A stretch of 64,000 nucleotides of DNA. Source: JANQMY01 sp965227095. GTDB taxonomy: Bacteria; Pseudomonadota; Alphaproteobacteria; JANQMY01. Positions within the stretch are counted from its first letter, which is position 1. Each line of letters opens with the position of its first letter. A program made the translations under genes and the position numbers. The stretch spans positions 1,302,001-1,366,000 of the forward strand of contig CBDDFL010000002.1 of the NCBI GenBank assembly GCA_965227095.1, in the 5' to 3' direction. Below the pieces are notes generated by a model. That model was not told the DNA's origin. It made no database searches and was given only the letters and a program-made list of their open reading frames with translations. Below are positions 60,445 to 64,000 of the stretch, piece by piece.

Positions 60445-63400
60445 ATGGCGAAAGCCGTCAAAGCGCATAAAAGAGTCCGCCGTTATTTCGGCAACATCAC
60501 TGAAATCGCAGAAATGCCGAACCTGATTGAGGTTCAGAAAACGTCATACGACCACTTTCTGCAAAGATACATTTCCGATGCGGATCGTGTGGAAGAGGGC
60601 CTGCAGGCCGTTTTCACATCTGTATTCCCCATAAGCGACTTTTCCGAAACGTCGACGCTGGAATACGTCAAATACGAATTCGAAGAGCCGAAATACGACG
60701 TGGAAGAATGCCAACAGCGCGGCATGACCTATGCAGCGCCGCTGAAGGTAACGCTCCGTCTGATCGTGTTCGAAGTGGACGAAGACACAGGCGCAAAGTC
60801 TGTGAAGGACATCAAGGAACAAGACGTTTACATGGGCGACATGCCGCTCATGACCGACAACGGCACCTTTGTGGTGAACGGCACGGAACGCGTGATCGTC
60901 TCGCAAATGCACCGGTCGCCGGGCGTGTTCTTCGACCACGACAAAGGCAAAACGCACTCTAGCGGTAAGCTGTTGTTTGCCGCCCGCGTGATCCCGTATC
61001 GCGGCTCTTGGCTCGACTTTGAATTCGATGCCAAGGACATTGTCCATGTGCGTATCGACCGCCGGCGTAAACTGCCGGTGACCACGCTGCTCTATGCGCT
61101 GGGCCTCGACCAAGAAGCGATCATGGAACATTTCTACGACCGCGTGGATTACACCAAGAAGAAGCAGGGCTGGTGCACGCCGTTTGATCCGGAAAAATTC
61201 CGTGGGCTAAAACCGGCGCACGATCTGGTGGACGCGAAAGACGGTAAAGTGGTCGTTGAAGCGGGCCGCAAAATGACACCGCGTCTGGCCCGTAAGTTGG
61301 AAGAAGAAGGCCTGAAAGAACTTCTGGTTCAGCCGGAAGAATTGGTGGGCCGCTATCTTGCGCTCGACATGGTCAATGAAAATTCCGGTGAAATCTATTG
61401 CGAAGCCGGTGAAGAGCTGACCGAGGAAAATCTCGCCATCCTAGAGGATGCGGGCTTCAAAACCCTGCCGATCGCCGACATCGACCATGTGAATGTGGGG
61501 GCCTTCATCCGCAACACCATGGCGGTGGATAAAAGCCAGTCGCGCGAACAAGCCTTGCTCGATATTTACCGCGTGATGCGCCCCGGTGAACCGCCGACCC
61601 TTGAAACGGCGGAAACCCTGTTCAACGGTTTGTTCTTCGACAGCGAACGTTATGATCTGTCTGCCGTTGGCCGCGTGAAGATGAACATGCGTCTTAATCT
61701 GGATGCGGAAGATACGGTGCGCGTGCTGCGCCGGGAAGACATTTTGGCTGTGGTCAAGACCCTGGTGGGCTTGCGCGATGGCCGCGGCGATATTGACGAT
61801 ATCGATCACCTTGGCAACCGCCGTGTTCGCTCCGTAGGCGAATTGATGGAAAACCAGTATCGTCTGGGTCTTCTGCGCATGGAGCGTGCCATCAAGGAAC
61901 GGATGAGCTCGATCGATATCGATACGGTCATGCCGCATGATTTGATCAATGCGAAGCCGGCTGCTGCTGCGGTGCGCGAATTCTTCGGGTCATCCCAGCT
62001 CAGCCAGTTTATGGATCAAACCAATCCGCTGTCTGAGATTACCCATAAGCGCCGCTTGTCCGCGCTTGGTCCGGGTGGCCTCACCCGCGAGCGGGCGGGC
62101 TTTGAAGTGCGCGACGTGCACCCAACCCACTATGGCCGGATCTGCCCGATTGAAACGCCGGAAGGTCCGAATATTGGTCTGATCAACAGTTTGGCCACCT
62201 TCGCTCGCGTCAACAAATACGGCTTCATCGAAAGCCCGTATCGCAAAGTGGAAGAAGGCAAAGTCACCAGCGAGGTGCTTTACCTGTCGGCCATGGAAGA
62301 AGCGAAATACGCCATTGCTCAGGCGAACGCTGAGATCGACGAGAATGGCCAGTTCGTGCCGGACCTGGTGTCGTGCCGGAAAGCGGGCGACTTCCAAATG
62401 ACGCCGCGCGAACAAGTGGACTTCTTGGACGTGTCGCCGAAGCAGCTTGTGTCCGTGGCCGCAGCGCTTATTCCGTTCCTGGAAAACGATGACGCCAACC
62501 GCGCGCTCATGGGCTCGAACATGCAACGGCAAGCGGTGCCCTTGGTGAAGGCGGAAGCGCCGTTCGTCGGCACCGGTATGGAACAAGTTGTGGCTCGGGA
62601 TTCCGGGGCGGCCATTGCGGCCCGCCGGACAGGGATCGTCGACCAAGTGGATGCGACGCGCATCGTGATCCGGGCGACCGAAGAGGTAGACCCCACCAAA
62701 TCTCGCGTGGACATTTACAATCTGTTGAAGTTCCAACGGTCGAACCAAAACACCTGCATTAACCAGCGCCCGCTGGTGAAAGTAGGGGACCGCATCAAGG
62801 CGGGTGAGATCATCGCCGATGGTCCGTCCACGGATCAGGGCGAATTGGCCTTGGGCCGGAACGTGCTGGTCGCGTTCATGCCGTGGAATGGGTACAACTT
62901 CGAAGATTCGATCCTCATCTCCGAACGCATCGTGCGGGATGACGTGTTTACCTCCATCCACCTGGAAGAATTCGAGGTGATGGCCCGTGACACGAAATTG
63001 GGTCCGGAAGAAATCACCCGCGACATTCCGAATGTGGGTGAAGAAGCGCTGAAGAACCTGGACGAAGCCGGCATCGTGTATATCGGTGCCGAAGTGAACC
63101 CAGGCGATATTCTGGTGGGCAAGATTACGCCGAAAGGTGAAAGCCCCATGACGCCGGAAGAAAAACTTCTGCGCGCGATTTTTGGTGAGAAAGCATCCGA
63201 TGTGCGCGACACCTCATTGAAGCTGCCTCCAGGCGTTGCCGGGACCGTGGTCGAGGTGCGTGTCTTTAACCGCCACGGCGTAGACAAGGACGAACGTGCC
63301 TTGGCGATTGAGCGTGACGAAATCGAACGCTATGCGATCGACCGGGATGCGGAATTGGCCATCCTGGAACGGAACGTTTACGGCACGTTGCAGGAATTGT

Positions 63401-64000
63401 TGCTCAACAAGCCGGTTGCGTCTGGCCCGAATGACATGGCCGAAGGCACGAAGGTGACGGAAGCCACATTGGAAGAACTGTCGCGCGGTCAATGGTGGCA
63501 GATCAGCCTATCGAACGAAAAAACCCAAGGCGAAATCGAAGCGCTGAAAAAGCAATTCGATGAAGGCAAGGAACGCCTCGAGGCCCGCTTCGAAGACAAG
63601 GTCGAGAAGCTGCGCCGTGGGGACGAGCTGCCTCCTGGGGTGATGAAGATGGTCAAGGTATTCGTGGCCGTGAAGCGTAAGCTGCAACCGGGCGACAAAA
63701 TGGCCGGTCGTCATGGCAACAAAGGTGTGATTTCCAAAATTGCACCGATCGAAGACATGCCGCATCTGGAAGACGGCAAGCCGGTCGATATTGTGTTGAA
63801 CCCTCTCGGTGTGCCAAGCCGAATGAATGTGGGGCAGATCCTGGAAACCCACCTTGGGTGGGCGTGCCACGGGCTTGGCCAACAAATCGGCGAGATGGTC
63901 GACAAGGTTCGTGCAAACGGCAATGTTCAGGAACTGGAAGCCAAGTTCAAAGAAGTATATCCGGGTACGGATCTCTTTGACGGCATGGAAGAACCTGAAT
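60445..64000 (+). CDS. rpoB: RNA polymerase beta subunit (partial, runs off the window)
   Basis: The first 1185 codons of rpoB, open to the window edge. It starts at ATG 60445 with GAGGA upstream and the sequence MAKAVKAHKRVRRYFG. The rifampicin region is wild type: FFGSSQLSQFMDQTNP from residue 513 (D524), THKRRLSALGPGG (H534, S539), so no resistance change is seen. Later blocks include LGRNVLVAFMPWNGYNFEDSI, KITPKGESPMTPEEKLLRAI and GDKMAGRHGNKGV. The gene probably continues about 200 codons beyond the edge. Confidence 0.99.
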   Translation, partial: MAKAVKAHKRVRRYFGNITEIAEMPNLIEVQKTSYDHFLQRYISDADRVEEGLQAVFTSVFPISDFSETSTLEYVKYEFEEPKYDVEECQQRGMTYAAPLKVTLRLIVFEVDEDTGAKSVKDIKEQDVYMGDMPLMTDNGTFVVNGTERVIVSQMHRSPGVFFDHDKGKTHSSGKLLFAARVIPYRGSWLDFEFDAKDIVHVRIDRRRKLPVTTLLYALGLDQEAIMEHFYDRVDYTKKKQGWCTPFDPEKFRGLKPAHDLVDAKDGKVVVEAGRKMTPRLARKLEEEGLKELLVQPEELVGRYLALDMVNENSGEIYCEAGEELTEENLAILEDAGFKTLPIADIDHVNVGAFIRNTMAVDKSQSREQALLDIYRVMRPGEPPTLETAETLFNGLFFDSERYDLSAVGRVKMNMRLNLDAEDTVRVLRREDILAVVKTLVGLRDGRGDIDDIDHLGNRRVRSVGELMENQYRLGLLRMERAIKERMSSIDIDTVMPHDLINAKPAAAAVREFFGSSQLSQFMDQTNPLSEITHKRRLSALGPGGLTRERAGFEVRDVHPTHYGRICPIETPEGPNIGLINSLATFARVNKYGFIESPYRKVEEGKVTSEVLYLSAMEEAKYAIAQANAEIDENGQFVPDLVSCRKAGDFQMTPREQVDFLDVSPKQLVSVAAALIPFLENDDANRALMGSNMQRQAVPLVKAEAPFVGTGMEQVVARDSGAAIAARRTGIVDQVDATRIVIRATEEVDPTKSRVDIYNLLKFQRSNQNTCINQRPLVKVGDRIKAGEIIADGPSTDQGELALGRNVLVAFMPWNGYNFEDSILISERIVRDDVFTSIHLEEFEVMARDTKLGPEEITRDIPNVGEEALKNLDEAGIVYIGAEVNPGDILVGKITPKGESPMTPEEKLLRAIFGEKASDVRDTSLKLPPGVAGTVVEVRVFNRHGVDKDERALAIERDEIERYAIDRDAELAILERNVYGTLQELLLNKPVASGPNDMAEGTKVTEATLEELSRGQWWQISLSNEKTQGEIEALKKQFDEGKERLEARFEDKVEKLRRGDELPPGVMKMVKVFVAVKRKLQPGDKMAGRHGNKGVISKIAPIEDMPHLEDGKPVDIVLNPLGVPSRMNVGQILETHLGWACHGLGQQIGEMVDKVRANGNVQELEAKFKEVYPGTDLFDGMEEPE

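Noticed and set aside
61990..62961. Long minus-strand open frame opposite rpoB
   Set aside because: Antisense shadow of highly conserved rpoB codons.
1..64000. CRISPR arrays, prophage or intact insertion sequences
   Set aside because: No regularly spaced direct repeats, no cas, phage or transposase genes are present; only small palindromic or dispersed repeats were seen.

Overview
The window looks like one contiguous stretch of an alphaproteobacterial chromosome from a free-living, probably aquatic, organotroph. The evidence is the order rlmB - tRNA-Tyr - tRNA-Gly - tuf - tRNA-Trp - secE - nusG - rplKAJL - rpoB at the right-hand end, the many TonB-dependent receptors, acyl-CoA dehydrogenases and short-chain dehydrogenases, and the absence of any phage or intact insertion sequence. 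Genus cannot be named from sequence reading alone.

Left part (1-17.9 kb): mostly single genes or pairs for small-molecule conversion. These are an ArsM arsenite methyltransferase, a class II aldolase-like protein, a CrtI/RetSat-like FAD oxidoreductase, a membrane-anchored split-barrel-like protein, SnoaL-like and dienelactone-hydrolase-like proteins, an iron-dependent alcohol dehydrogenase, an isochorismatase-like hydrolase, an F420-type luciferase-like oxidoreductase and two SDRs, one in an operon with a TetR regulator. A CHASE2-class III nucleotide cyclase is divergent from a secreted FecR-like protein. Two palindromic elements lie here: a 20-bp inverted repeat at 10270-10344 and a 28-bp perfect palindrome flanked by direct repeats at 11824-11953.

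Middle (18-26.4 kb): three tandem, closely related TonB-dependent receptors, each with its own terminator and a shared promoter-like block. The middle copy is split by a +1 shift in a run of seven A residues. Then come bioB, a small lipoprotein pair, and a tightly packed operon (28.4-36.3 kb) of a MOSC protein, a complete peptide-type ABC importer (lipoprotein, two permeases, two ATPases) and a GltS-like carrier. Next are a lactonase-like metallohydrolase, a probable heteromeric acyl-CoA dehydrogenase pair, and an NmrA-like / MBOAT acyltransferase / SGNH-like module. tRNA-Thr, a lipoprotein and a minus-strand envelope cluster (DUF502, GT2, GT4) follow.

Right part (46.8-64 kb): metG is followed by about 3 kb (49.1-52.3 kb) rich in dispersed and tandem non-coding repeats. 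These surround a Pycsar-effector-like membrane protein, a SnoaL-like protein, a membrane protein pair that includes a 43-residue protein, and an unusual autotransporter-barrel / OmpA-like protein. The window ends in the translation/transcription cluster, with rpoB running off the edge.

The most notable signals are the tandem receptor array with its A7 slip site, the family of palindromic repeats with conserved flanks but different cores, and an orphan Pycsar-effector-like protein inside the repeat cluster. No complete, clearly new defence or biosynthetic system could be demonstrated.
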